A stretch of 64,000 nucleotides of DNA from NCBI GenBank assembly GCA_016201065.1, contig JACQDL010000023.1, positions 1 to 64,000 on the forward strand. The letters are read 5' to 3'. Of the stretch, positions 1 to 10,386 are shown piece after piece (within the stretch, counting starts at the first letter, position 1; each line of letters opens with the position of its first letter). The notes beneath the pieces are model-generated. The model did no database searches. It saw only the letters and a list, made by a program, of their open reading frames with translations, and was not told the DNA's origin. The position numbers were made by a program, and so were the translations under genes. The stretch is from Actinomycetota bacterium. Its GTDB lineage: Bacteria; Actinomycetota; Actinomycetes; Mycobacteriales; JACQDL01.

Positions 1-7
1 ACTCCCG

Positions 8-613
8 GTGAAGATGATCTTTCGTAGGACCACCTTCATACCGGGGGTTCCGCGTCTTTTGTCGCACCCGCCCCGGCGTGTCGCACCACCACCCCAACAA
101 TCACACACAGTCACAACCGGTTACGCGGAATGCCTCACTGTGCATTTGGAAGCGACTCTGGGAGAATACCTACACGACGAACATCGAAGGTACGATCTCT
201 ACCTCAAGGCGTTGGCGCTTGCTCCCGAAGGTCAGGAGAAGGCGCTGGTTGCCATCGTCGGAAACGACCCTGACCAATCAATGAGCGAGTCAGTCTTGGT
301 CAAATATGTTGATCGTGTCGCCGGTTCACGTTCGAGCATCAGCTTCCGGGACTGGATAGAGTCGATGGGGGAAATTCTGCCGCGCGTGGGGTTCGTAAGA
401 CGCCGGGTCGAGGAATGGTTGACCTACAAGGAATTGATGGATGGTGACGATGTGCCTGCGATCCGCTACTTGGGAGGTAGTGACTGGTTGCAGCGCAAGC
501 TTTCCGCCGAGGCTCTCTCGCCGGAAGTTATTTCGGAGCTGGCGCTACATGGGCGAACCAAGAGAATTCGCAACGTAGCGAAACGCCGTGCCCCTGACCT
601 TGGCTCAGAGTAG
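8..613 (+). CDS. hypothetical protein, unrecognised
   Basis: Open frame of up to 201 residues from a GTG at 8. The first 44 residues are proline/arginine-rich and look like untranslated leader, so the GTG at 140 (157 residues, beginning VHLEATLGEYLHDEHRRYDL) is a likelier start. The remainder is mostly charged and helical with no signal peptide, membrane segment or motif I know. Base composition is clearly less GC-rich than the cbs gene that follows, which suggests an orphan or acquired gene. Because it lies at the window edge, the true 5' end or operon context may be outside. No function can be assigned. Confidence 0.4.
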   Translation: MKMIFRRTTFIPGVPRLLSHPPRRVAPPPQQSHTVTTGYAECLTVHLEATLGEYLHDEHRRYDLYLKALALAPEGQEKALVAIVGNDPDQSMSESVLVKYVDRVAGSRSSISFRDWIESMGEILPRVGFVRRRVEEWLTYKELMDGDDVPAIRYLGGSDWLQRKLSAEALSPEVISELALHGRTKRIRNVAKRRAPDLGSE

Positions 614-764
614 CCGGAGCGTCGCTTGGGTGGCCCCTCGTAACGTCGCGCAACCGTCGGGTGCTGCGACTCGAGTCTACGGCGCTGTGCCGAACCAATG
701 CAGTCCGGCGCGAGCGTCCGGGTGGCAGCCGACGACAGTTGCCCGTGGCCGATGATGATGTAGG
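614..764. other. intergenic gap, nothing recognised
   Basis: About 150 bp between two convergent reading frames. I see no strong terminator hairpin, repeat or small gene. Confidence 0.3.
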
Positions 765-2150
765 TCACGGTGCGGCGGCTCCGGATACGGCGAGAAAGCT
801 GAGCAGGTCCTGTCGGGTGATCACACCGCGCGGCTTGCCGTCGTAGAGCACCACCGCGGCGCCGTCCTTCTCCAGCGCGTGCATCGCGGCGCTGACCGGC
901 TCGCCGGCACCCACCATCGGTAACGGCGCGGACATGTACCGCTCGACCGGCTCGGCCAGGGCGGCCCGCCCGGCGAACAGCGCGTCCAGCAGGTCCCGCT
1001 CCACCACCGAGCCGACGATCTCGGTCGCCATCACCGGTGGCTCGGCGCGCACCACCGGAAGCTGGGAGACCCCGTACTCGCGCAGGATGTCGATCGCCTC
1101 GCGCACCGTCTCGGTGGGGTGGGTGTGCACCAGGGACGGCAGCTGCCCACTCTTGCGCTCCAGCACGTCGCCGACGGTCAGGTCGTCGTGCGCGGTGGCG
1201 AGGAACCCGTAGTCGGCCATCCAGTCGTCGTTAAAGATCTTGCTCAGGTAGCCACGCCCGGAGTCTGGCAGCAGCACGACGACAACGTCGTCGGGTCCGG
1301 CCCGCCCGGCGACCCGCAGCGCGGCCACCACGGCCATCCCGCAGGAGCCCCCGACCAGCAGCCCCTCCTCGCGGGCCAGCCGTCGGGTCAGCGCGAAGGA
1401 GTCCGCGTCGCTGACCGCGATCACCTCGTCGCAGATCGTCGGGTCGTAGGTCGTCGGCCAGAAGTCCTCCCCGACCCCCTCGACGAGGTACGGCCGCCCG
1501 GTCCCACCGGAGTACACCGAACCCTCGGGGTCGGCACCGATCACCTGTACCCGGCCACCGGAGACCTCCTTGAGGTACCGCCCGGTCCCGGTGATCGTGC
1601 CGCCGGTACCGATCCCGGCGACGAAGTGGGTGATCTTGCCCTCGGTCTGCTCCCACAGCTCCGGGCCGGTGGAGTGGTAGTGCGACAGCGGGTTGTTGGG
1701 GTTGGAGTACTGGTCCGGCTTCCACGCCCCGGAGATCTCCCGGACCAGCCGGTCGGAGACCTGGTAGTACGAGCGGGGGTCCTCCGGAGCCACCGCGGTC
1801 GGGCACACCACCACCCGCGCGCCGTAGGCCCGCAGCACGCTGATCTTGTCCGAGGACACCTTGTCCGGGCAGACGAAGACGCACGCGTAGCCCCTGCGCT
1901 GGGCGACCATCGCCAGCCCGACACCGGTGTTGCCGCTGGTCGGCTCGACGATCGTGCCGCCCGGCTTCAGCTCACCGAGGCGCTCGGCCTCCTCGACCAT
2001 CCGTACCGCGATCCGGTCCTTGACCGACCCGCCCGGGTTGACGTACTCCACCTTGGCGAGCACCAGGGGGAGCAACCCATCCGACACCTTGTTCAACCTG
2101 ACCAGTGGGGTGTTGCCGACCAGGTCGACCACCGACTCGACGTAGCGCAC
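765..2150 (-). CDS. cbs: cystathionine beta-synthase
   Basis: A 461-residue PLP enzyme condensing serine (or an activated serine) with homocysteine to cystathionine in reverse transsulfuration. The N-terminal fold-type II domain carries GNTPLVRL near residue 12, the PLP lysine in GGSVKDR (K44) and the TSGNTG loop near 70. The C-terminal third (about 335-455) is a pair of CBS domains, which separates it from the shorter cysteine synthases. Start is GTG at 2150, only 36 bp from the divergent start at 2187, so the two genes share a promoter region. As I recall, mycobacteria keep cbs near an exported SGNH-type protein and the thiolase fadA3, matching the next genes here. A cysteine synthase with CBS domains is the only real alternative. 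Confidence 0.92.
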   Translation of the reverse strand: MRYVESVVDLVGNTPLVRLNKVSDGLLPLVLAKVEYVNPGGSVKDRIAVRMVEEAERLGELKPGGTIVEPTSGNTGVGLAMVAQRRGYACVFVCPDKVSSDKISVLRAYGARVVVCPTAVAPEDPRSYYQVSDRLVREISGAWKPDQYSNPNNPLSHYHSTGPELWEQTEGKITHFVAGIGTGGTITGTGRYLKEVSGGRVQVIGADPEGSVYSGGTGRPYLVEGVGEDFWPTTYDPTICDEVIAVSDADSFALTRRLAREEGLLVGGSCGMAVVAALRVAGRAGPDDVVVVLLPDSGRGYLSKIFNDDWMADYGFLATAHDDLTVGDVLERKSGQLPSLVHTHPTETVREAIDILREYGVSQLPVVRAEPPVMATEIVGSVVERDLLDALFAGRAALAEPVERYMSAPLPMVGAGEPVSAAMHALEKDGAAVVLYDGKPRGVITRQDLLSFLAVSGAAAP

Positions 2151-2186
2151 GAGGCACAGGCTAGCCTCATCCGGGGAGGTGACGCT

Positions 2187-2894
2187 GTGGCCCGTCGCGA
2201 TGTCGTTCCGCTGGCCAGCAACGTCTGGCGAATTCCGACCGCACCGGCGAGTTTGATCAACAGTTTCGCGCTACGGGACGACGACGGTGGCATCACCCTG
2301 ATCGACGCCGGCCTGAAGCGGGCCACCGGGCCGATCCTCGCCGCGCTCGCCGCCCTCGACGCCAAGCCGGCCGACGTACGCCGGATCGTCATGACCCACT
2401 CGCACAGCGACCACGCGGGCGGCCTGCCCGCGCTCGCCGCCGCCACCGGTGCGGGCATCCACTCCCACGAGCGGGAGTCGGTGTACCTCCGCGACGGCCG
2501 GATGCCCGTCGGCCGGGGTCTCGGACCCCGCCTGGTGGCCCGGATCGGCTCCCGCCTGGTCCGCCCGGTGACGGTCGCGGAGGAGTTCCGGGACGGCGAC
2601 GTCATGCCGGTCGCCGGCGGTCTGCGGGTGGTGCACACGCCCGGCCACAGCCCCGGTCACGTCTCGCTGCTGCACGAGCCCAGCGGGGTGCTGATCACCG
2701 GGGATGCGGTGTTCAACATCCGCGGGCTGCGCTGGCCACTGCCGTGGTTCTGCACCGACCCGGCCCTCAACCGGCGCTCCGCCGACCGGCTGGGCGACCT
2801 CGACTTCGAGATCGCGGCATTCACCCACGGTGTCGAGATCCGCCACCATGCCCGGCAGGCGGTGCGGGCCTTCTTACGCGGACGCCAGCGATGA
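2187..2894 (+). CDS. MBL-fold metallo-hydrolase
   Basis: A 235-residue metallo-beta-lactamase-fold protein. The zinc ligands are visible in THSHSDHAGG (the HxHxDH signature, about residue 70), in HTPGHSPGH near 155 and in the GDAVF aspartate near 175. The GTG start at 2187 is chosen because GGGGAGGTGA lies just upstream; upstream codons in this frame are antisense to cbs. The stop overlaps the next start as ATGA, so it is translationally coupled to the SGNH hydrolase. Substrate unknown; glyoxalase-II-like, lactonase-like or sulfur-related roles are all possible. Confidence 0.85.
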   Translation: MARRDVVPLASNVWRIPTAPASLINSFALRDDDGGITLIDAGLKRATGPILAALAALDAKPADVRRIVMTHSHSDHAGGLPALAAATGAGIHSHERESVYLRDGRMPVGRGLGPRLVARIGSRLVRPVTVAEEFRDGDVMPVAGGLRVVHTPGHSPGHVSLLHEPSGVLITGDAVFNIRGLRWPLPWFCTDPALNRRSADRLGDLDFEIAAFTHGVEIRHHARQAVRAFLRGRQR

Positions 2895-3961
2895 GGCCGG
2901 CCGCCGGGTATGGGTCGCTCACCGGCGACCACAGCCGGATCGTCGACCACAGCCGGATGGCCAGAGCACCGCGGGTCACCCGAGCCGCGCGGTACGGCGG
3001 CGGCGTGGGAATGGTCGGTGTCGCGCTGCTCGGCGCGCTGCTCGGCGTGCTGCTGGCCGAGGCGAAGCTGGCCCGCCGGTGGGTCGGCACACCCGACGAC
3101 ACGGTCCCCGACGCGAACGGGACCTGGGGGCACGGCTCCGGCGAACCGATCCGGCTGGCCGTCCTCGGCGATTCCGGGGCGGCCGGGTTCGGCGTCGCGC
3201 ACGCCGTCGAGACTCCCGCCGCGCTGATCGCCACCGGGGTGTCGGCCGCCGCCCGGCGGCCGGTCACGCTGGCCAGCGTGGCCGCGGTCGGCGCGACCGC
3301 GGCCGATCTCGGCCCGCAGCTCGACCAGGTCCTGGCGCACCGTCCGCAGGTGGCGGTGATCCTGATCGGAGCCAACGACGTGAAGCGGCGGGTGCCGCCG
3401 GCCGTGTCGGTCCAGCATCTGGCCGCCGCCGTGCTCCGGCTGCGCGAGGCAGGTGCCGAGATCGTCGTCGGCACCTGCCCGGACCTCGGCACGGTCCGCC
3501 CGCTCGCCCAGCCGTTGCGGGCGCTGGCCCGCCGGTGGAGCCGTCGGATGGCCGCCGCCCAGACGATCGCGGTCGTCGAGGCCGGTGGGCGGGCGGTGTC
3601 ACTCGGGGAGATCCTCGGTCCGGAGTTCGCGGCCCGCCCGGCCGAGCTGTTCGGCGCGGACCGGTTCCACCCCAGCGCGGAGGGGTACGCGGCGGCAGCG
3701 GCGGTGCTCCTGCCGAGCGTGTGCGCGGCGATCGGGCTGGTTCCGGAGGACGAGCTGCCCGGGCCTCCTGGGCGCCGGCGCCGGATCAGGCCGGTGGCCC
3801 GGGCCGCGGCGCAGGCGGCGAGCCACGCCGGCACCGAGGTCACCGGCGCCCGGCTCGGCGGGCGGGACCGCGGTCCGTGGGGCCGCTGGGCCCGGCTGCG
3901 CCGGCGCCGGCCGAGCCCGGTGGCCGAACCGGCGGCGGACGACTTCCAGCCCGCCGGCTGA
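2891..3961 (+). CDS. SGNH/GDSL-family hydrolase (copy 1), membrane-anchored
   Basis: A 356-residue protein starting at the ATG that overlaps the previous stop (ATGA). After a short basic N-terminus there is one hydrophobic segment (about 38-55, GMVGVALLGALLGVLLAE) that should anchor or export it. The SGNH hydrolase domain follows: GDSGAAGFG with the nucleophilic serine, GANDV as the Asn block, and DRFHPS holding the catalytic Asp/His. The C-terminal ~70 residues are rich in Arg and Ala and look disordered. The adjacent gene at 4010 is a paralogue. Probable esterase or lipase acting outside the membrane; substrate unknown. Confidence 0.82.
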   Translation: MRPAAGYGSLTGDHSRIVDHSRMARAPRVTRAARYGGGVGMVGVALLGALLGVLLAEAKLARRWVGTPDDTVPDANGTWGHGSGEPIRLAVLGDSGAAGFGVAHAVETPAALIATGVSAAARRPVTLASVAAVGATAADLGPQLDQVLAHRPQVAVILIGANDVKRRVPPAVSVQHLAAAVLRLREAGAEIVVGTCPDLGTVRPLAQPLRALARRWSRRMAAAQTIAVVEAGGRAVSLGEILGPEFAARPAELFGADRFHPSAEGYAAAAAVLLPSVCAAIGLVPEDELPGPPGRRRRIRPVARAAAQAASHAGTEVTGARLGGRDRGPWGRWARLRRRRPSPVAEPAADDFQPAG

Positions 3962-4009
3962 CTCCGGCCGGGCTGCTCCGCCCGTTCATGCGGGGTAGCC
4001 TGCTATGTC

Positions 4010-4801
4010 GTGGACACGGCACGGCTGGTTCGCCGGATCGCCATCGCCGCCGTCGCGGCGATTCCGGCGACCGTCGCCGCCTTCGGTGCGATGCTCAGCA
4101 TCGAGGCGTGGCTGGCCGGCCGGCGGAACTACCTGTCAGCCGCCTCGGCGCCGGTGGTGGAAGGCGAGTTCGGTGACCCCAGGGCGGCGCCGGCGGCGAC
4201 GGTGCGGCTGGTGCTGCTCGGCGACTCCAGCGCGGCCGGCATCGGGGCGCGCGGCGTCGGACAGACCGTGGGTGGGGCGCTCGCCACCCGGCTGGCCGGC
4301 CTCGGCTACCGGGTCCGGCTGTCCAACTCGGCAATCTCCGGGTCGCGGACCGGCGACCTCGGCCCGCAGGTGTCCCGGGCGCTGCTCGGCCGGCCCGATG
4401 TCGCCGTGCTGCTGGTGGGGACGAACGACGCGCTGCGTGCCTCACCGCTGCCGCCGATCCGGCGGTCCGTCGGCGACGCCGTGCGCCGGCTGCGCGGAGC
4501 CGGGGTCGAGGTGGTGGTCGGCACCTGCCCGGACCTCGGGGCGGCCCGCTCGTTCGCCCAGCCGCTGCGAGCCGTTCTCGCCGCCCGCTGCCGGCAGATC
4601 GCGGCGGCGCAGGCGCAGGCCGTCCGAGCGGCTGGCGGCGTTCCGGTCGACCTCGGCGCGCTGACCGGTACCGTGTTCCGCACCGATCCTGGCACCTTGT
4701 GCCTGGACGGATTCCACCCGTCCGGCGACGGTTACCGGTTGTGGGCGGACGCGCTGCTCCCGGCGGTTCGGCACGCCGCCAGCTCGCGGGCCGCACTGTG
4801 A
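4010..4801 (+). CDS. SGNH/GDSL-family hydrolase (copy 2)
   Basis: A 263-residue paralogue of the preceding gene, with the same order: N-terminal hydrophobic segment (about 10-30), GDSSAAGIG with the nucleophile, GTNDALR, the shared phrase VVVGTCPDLG, and DGFHPSGDGY with the catalytic Asp/His. It lacks the long basic tail of copy 1. GTG start at 4010, 48 bp after copy 1. The two copies have diverged, so this is an old tandem duplication. Likely an exported esterase; substrate unknown. Confidence 0.82.
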   Translation: MDTARLVRRIAIAAVAAIPATVAAFGAMLSIEAWLAGRRNYLSAASAPVVEGEFGDPRAAPAATVRLVLLGDSSAAGIGARGVGQTVGGALATRLAGLGYRVRLSNSAISGSRTGDLGPQVSRALLGRPDVAVLLVGTNDALRASPLPPIRRSVGDAVRRLRGAGVEVVVGTCPDLGAARSFAQPLRAVLAARCRQIAAAQAQAVRAAGGVPVDLGALTGTVFRTDPGTLCLDGFHPSGDGYRLWADALLPAVRHAASSRAAL

Positions 4802-4851
4802 GCCGGCCCGTCGCCGGCCGCCGTTGATCCACCGAGCAAGGAGGTCCCGCC

Positions 4852-6072
4852 GTGCCAGAGGCTGTCATCGTCTCGACCGCCCGGTCCCCCATCGGCAGGG
4901 CGGTGAAGGGTTCGCTGCGGGAGCTGCGCCCCGACGACCTCGCCGCCACGATCATCCACGCTGCGCTGGACAAGATCCCCGAGCTGGACCCGGGCACGAT
5001 CGACGACCTGATGCTGGGGTGCGGGCTACCCGGTGGGGAGCAGGGATTCAACGCTGCCCGCGTGGTCGCCACCCTGCTCGGCCATGACGACCTCCCCGGT
5101 ACCACGGTGACCCGGTACTGCGCCTCCAGCCTGCAGACCACCCGGATGGCCCTGCACGCGATCAGGGCGGGCGAGGGAGACGCCTTCATCTCGGCGGGGG
5201 TGGAGATGGTGAGCCGGTTCGCCTTCGGGAGTTCCGACTCCCACCCGGGCACCCAGAACCCGCGCTTCACGGCGGCGCTGACCCGCTCCGAGCGGCGCGC
5301 CGCCGGCGGCGCGCCGGACTGGCAGGACCCGCGCGACGAGGACGAGCTGCCCGACATCTACCTGGCGATGGGGCAGACCGCGGAGAACGTCGCGGAGCTG
5401 ACCGGGGTGACCCGGCAGGAGATGGACGAGTTCGGTGTCCGCTCGCAGAACCTCGCCGAGCGGGCCATCAAGGATGGCTTCTGGGCCCGCGAGATCATTC
5501 CCGTGACCCTGCCCGACGGGTCTGTGGTGGAGCGTGATGACGGGCCGCGGCCGGGGGTGACCCTGGAGGCGGTGTCGGCGCTGAAGCCGGTCTTCCGCCC
5601 CGACGGCCGGGTGACCGCGGGCAACTGCTGCCCGCTCAACGACGGCGCGGCCGCCGTGATCATCATGTCCGACACCCGGGCCCGGGAGCTGGGCATCACC
5701 CCGCTGGCCCGGATCGTCTCGACCGGGCTGTCCGCGCTCTCCCCCGAAATCATGGGACTCGGGCCGGTCGAGGCCACCGGGCGGGCACTCGCCCGGGCCG
5801 GCATGACGATCGACGACATCGACCTGGTGGAGATCAACGAGGCCTTCGCGGCCCAGGTCATCCCGTCCTACCGGCAGCTCGGCATCGATCTGGACCGGCT
5901 CAACGTCAACGGCGGCGCCATCGCGGTGGGTCACCCGTTCGGCATGACCGGCGCGCGGATCGCCACCACGCTGGTCAACTCGCTGTCCTGGCACGACAAG
6001 CAGATCGGGCTGGAGACGATGTGCGTCGGTGGCGGCCAGGGCATGGCGATGATCATCGAGCGCCTGTCCTGA
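4852..6072 (+). CDS. acetyl-CoA acetyltransferase (thiolase, FadA3-like)
   Basis: A 406-residue thiolase, cleaving 3-ketoacyl-CoA in beta-oxidation or condensing acetyl-CoA. The acyl-accepting cysteine is C90 in TRYCASSLQ, the histidine lies in GGAIAVGHPFG, and the second cysteine in CVGGGQG near the C-terminus. GTG start follows a perfect AAGGAGGT ribosome site. The SGNH/cbs neighbourhood resembles the mycobacterial fadA3 region as I remember it. A 17-bp-stem terminator follows immediately. Confidence 0.92.
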   Translation: MPEAVIVSTARSPIGRAVKGSLRELRPDDLAATIIHAALDKIPELDPGTIDDLMLGCGLPGGEQGFNAARVVATLLGHDDLPGTTVTRYCASSLQTTRMALHAIRAGEGDAFISAGVEMVSRFAFGSSDSHPGTQNPRFTAALTRSERRAAGGAPDWQDPRDEDELPDIYLAMGQTAENVAELTGVTRQEMDEFGVRSQNLAERAIKDGFWAREIIPVTLPDGSVVERDDGPRPGVTLEAVSALKPVFRPDGRVTAGNCCPLNDGAAAVIIMSDTRARELGITPLARIVSTGLSALSPEIMGLGPVEATGRALARAGMTIDDIDLVEINEAFAAQVIPSYRQLGIDLDRLNVNGGAIAVGHPFGMTGARIATTLVNSLSWHDKQIGLETMCVGGGQGMAMIIERLS

Positions 6073-6076
6073 GCAG

Positions 6077-6116
6077 AGGCGAGGGCGGCACCCACGTCCG
6101 GGTGCCGCCCTCGCCT
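6077..6116. terminator. bidirectional hairpin terminator
   Basis: A perfect 17-bp inverted repeat (6077-6093 with 6100-6116) separated by a 6-nt loop, lying 5 bp after the thiolase stop and 20 bp from the stop of the convergent gene. There is no U-tract, as is usual in high-GC actinomycetes. The position suits termination from both sides. Confidence 0.85.
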
Positions 6117-6136
6117 GTTGCCGGTGTCGACCGGCG

Positions 6137-6925
6137 CTAGTCCCGGAAGTAGGACAGCAGCCGCAGGATCTCGATGTAGAGCCAGACCAGCGTCACGGTC
6201 AGGCCGAAGGCCGCGTACCACGCGAACTTCTCGGGCGCGCCGCGCTGCACGGCCTGGTTGACCATCTCGAAGTCGAGCAGGAAGCTCAGCGCCGCCACCC
6301 CGATGCAGATCAGGCTGAACACGATGGCCAACCCGCCGCCGGAGCGCAGGCCGAGCCCGCCCGGCGTGAAGATCGACGCGATCATGTTCACGACCATGAG
6401 CACGACCACGCCGATCAGCGAGGCGAGCAGCCAGCGCTGGAACTTCGGAGTCACCCGGATCGCACCGGTCCGGTAGACGACCAGCATCCCGGCGAACACC
6501 CCCATGGTGCCGACCACCGCCTGGATCACGATGCCGTTGTAGAGCGCCTCCATGAAGCGGCTGATCCCGCCAAGGACCAACCCCTGTGCCGCGGCGTAGC
6601 TGAGGATCAACGCGGGGTTGGTGCTCCCCCGGAACGAGATGACCAGACCGAGCACGAACCCGACCAGGAGCGCGGGCATGATCAGACCGAGCGCGGTGCG
6701 GTCGGTCAGCACCATCCAGGAGAAGGCCCCGGTGAGCATCAGCGTGCCGAGGGTCGCGGCGGTGCGCACGACCACGTCGTCAAGGGTCATGTACCGCGGC
6801 GGCGCGTAGGACGGCGCGGTGTACATCTGGCTCAGCTCGGTGGCATCCGGCGTCGGCGGGTTGAACGTCGCGTACCGCTGACCCGTCGGGAACCCGCGCC
6901 GGAAGACCGGGTTGCTACTGTTCAC
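6137..6925 (-). CDS. Bax inhibitor-1/YccA family membrane protein
   Basis: A 262-residue integral membrane protein with about seven hydrophobic segments from residue 55 onward. The N-terminal ~45 residues are soluble and proline-rich. The end of the protein (EILRLLSYFRD) matches the BI-1/YccA family, whose members are linked to proteolysis control or cation leak. GTG start at 6925 with AAGGAGCC upstream. Cellular role in actinomycetes is not established. Confidence 0.88.
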   Translation of the reverse strand: MNSSNPVFRRGFPTGQRYATFNPPTPDATELSQMYTAPSYAPPRYMTLDDVVVRTAATLGTLMLTGAFSWMVLTDRTALGLIMPALLVGFVLGLVISFRGSTNPALILSYAAAQGLVLGGISRFMEALYNGIVIQAVVGTMGVFAGMLVVYRTGAIRVTPKFQRWLLASLIGVVVLMVVNMIASIFTPGGLGLRSGGGLAIVFSLICIGVAALSFLLDFEMVNQAVQRGAPEKFAWYAAFGLTVTLVWLYIEILRLLSYFRD

Positions 6926-7085
6926 GTCGGCTCCTTAGCGACCACAGGGTCCATGCGACCACGGGGCGTGGGGATCATCCTGTCGACCACCCTAACGCAT
7001 GGTATTGAGGATGGGTTCCAGGACGCAGGCGCCGCGGACGCCGGGGACCAGGGGCCGACCGACCAGGCCGTTCCGGCCGTTCCGG

Positions 7086-8213
7086 CTAGCGGGACCGCTC
7101 GACCAGGGCGAGCTCGACCCGCTGGAACTCCTTCAGCGTCGAGTACCCGCACTTGGCCATCGCCCGCCGCAGCGCCCCGAACAGGTTGCGCCGCCCGGAC
7201 GGATCGGAGGTGGGACCGATCAGCACCTCCGCCAGCAGCACCTGCTCCTCGGGGAGCAGCACCCGCTCCAGGGCGGAACGCGGGAGGCTGGGGTGGGACA
7301 CCGTGTGGTCCCAGTAGGCACCCCGGCCCGGTGCCTCCGCGCCGGCCGCCAGCGGCTCGCCGAGCATCACCGCGTCCGCGCCGCAGCCGATCGCCTTGGC
7401 GATGTCCCCGCCGCTGGCCAGGTCGCCGTGCGCGATCACGTGCACGTACCGGCCACCGGTCTCGTCCAGGTAGTCCCGCCGGGCCGCCGCGGCGTCGGCG
7501 ATGGCGGTCGCCATCGGCACGTCGATGCCGAGGACCTGCCGGGTGGTCGACCCCGGGTTGGCCCCGTACCCGACGATGACCCCGGCGGCGCCGGTCCGCA
7601 TCAGGTGCAGCGCGGTCTGGTAGTTGGCGCAACCGCCGACGATCACCGGGATGTCGATGTCGGCGATGAAGGTGGCCAGGTTCAGCGGCTCGCGGTGCCT
7701 GGAGACATGCTGGGCGGAGACCACGGTGCCCTGGATGACCAGGACGTCGGCACCTGCCCGCAGCACCGTCTCGACGAGCCCAGCCGCGCCCTGCGGGGAG
7801 AGCCGGACGGCCACCACGCCGGCTCCCAGGTCGCGCTGCTCCTTGACCGCCCGGGCGAGCAGCTCGGCCCGCACCGGCTCGGCGTACCGCCGCTGGAGCG
7901 CGACCTCCTCGGGGAGCCCGCCGTCACCGGTGATCTCCTCGAACAGCGGCATGGGGTCGTCGTACCGCGCCCACAGCCCCTCGCCGTTGAGCACCGCCAG
8001 ACCCCCGAAGCGGTCGACCAGCGCCGCCGACGTCGGCGAGACGATCGCGTCGGAGGGAGCGGTGACCAGCGGCAGCCCGAACTGGTGGGCGTCGAACTGC
8101 CAGTCGATCGACACGTCCCGGGCGGCCCTCGTCCGCCGGCTCGGCACCAGCGCGATCTCGTCCAGGTGGTACCCGCGGCGGGCCATCTTGCCCCGACCGA
8201 TCTCGACGTTCAT
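7086..8213 (-). CDS. guaB3: GuaB3 family IMP dehydrogenase-related protein
   Basis: A 375-residue TIM-barrel protein of the IMPDH/GMP reductase superfamily, just downstream of true guaB. It lacks CBS domains. In the loop where IMPDH carries its catalytic cysteine I read NPGSTTRQVLG with threonines and no cysteine, so classical IMPDH chemistry is doubtful. GGCANYQTALHLM and GCGADAVMLGEPLA match phosphate-binding parts of the barrel. The ATG at 8213 is preferred to the GTG at 8216 because its spacing from GAGGG is better. Confidence 0.87.
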   Translation of the reverse strand: MNVEIGRGKMARRGYHLDEIALVPSRRTRAARDVSIDWQFDAHQFGLPLVTAPSDAIVSPTSAALVDRFGGLAVLNGEGLWARYDDPMPLFEEITGDGGLPEEVALQRRYAEPVRAELLARAVKEQRDLGAGVVAVRLSPQGAAGLVETVLRAGADVLVIQGTVVSAQHVSRHREPLNLATFIADIDIPVIVGGCANYQTALHLMRTGAAGVIVGYGANPGSTTRQVLGIDVPMATAIADAAAARRDYLDETGGRYVHVIAHGDLASGGDIAKAIGCGADAVMLGEPLAAGAEAPGRGAYWDHTVSHPSLPRSALERVLLPEEQVLLAEVLIGPTSDPSGRRNLFGALRRAMAKCGYSTLKEFQRVELALVERSR

Positions 8214-8280
8214 CACGTGCCCTCGACCCCCTCGGCCTGCCCGTGGCGGGGTCGACCCTACCGGCAGGTAGCCACCGCAC

Positions 8281-9843
<1,563 letters not shown>

Positions 9844-9863
9844 TCACCCGGGACGGCGCACGG

Positions 9864-9873
9864 TTGGTACCAA
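9864..9873. promoter_or_regulatory. palindrome in guaB / DUF5319 divergent promoter region
   Basis: TTGGTACCAA, a perfect 10-bp palindrome, lies between the divergent starts at 9768 and 9923. It could be an operator for either gene; length alone allows a chance occurrence. Confidence 0.25.
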
Positions 9874-9922
9874 TTGCGGCTGGGGTTTCCCGCACACCTC
9901 ACACCTCGTCTACGGTGGTGGC

Positions 9923-10297
9923 GTGACCGATGAGCCGCGCGATCCGTTCCTCGGCGACCCACACGATCCCGCCGCCGCGCTCGACGGCGACGAGCCCGGC
10001 GCGCCGCTGTCGCCGGTCGAGCGCGAGGACGTGCTGGCCGACCTGGAGGACCTCGACATCTTCCAGGCGTTGCTCGACCCGAAGGGTGTCAGGGGCATCG
10101 TGGTCGACTGTGAGGACTGCGGGGAGCCGCATTTCTTCGGGTGGGACCTCATGCGCGGCAACCTGCTCTACCTGCTGGAGGCTGGGCAGACCCGGGTGCA
10201 CGAGCCAGCCTTCGGCCCGGACCCGTCGGCCTACGTCTCCTGGGACTACGCCCGCGGGTACGCCGACGGTGCCGTCGCGGCGACGGACGAGCACTGA
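9923..10297 (+). CDS. DUF5319 family protein
   Basis: A 124-residue acidic protein of the actinobacterial DUF5319 family, commonly found beside guaB. Features are an acidic N-terminus, the CEDC pair followed by GEPHFFGWDLMRGNLLYLL, and an aromatic end (SYVSWDYARGYADG). The close cysteines may bind metal. GTG start at 9923. Function unknown. Confidence 0.85.
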   Translation: MTDEPRDPFLGDPHDPAAALDGDEPGAPLSPVEREDVLADLEDLDIFQALLDPKGVRGIVVDCEDCGEPHFFGWDLMRGNLLYLLEAGQTRVHEPAFGPDPSAYVSWDYARGYADGAVAATDEH

Positions 10298-10386
10298 CCC
10301 CGCTCACCGTCACCGTCGCCAAGCCGGCGGCACCATCTCCCGGCCGACAGCCCGACGGGCCCGACGTACCCGCTATCGATCGGTGA

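Noticed and set aside
1119-2186. Long plus-strand frame running into the MBL hydrolase
   Set aside because: It is antisense to cbs; the MBL protein begins at the GTG at 2187 with a good ribosome site.
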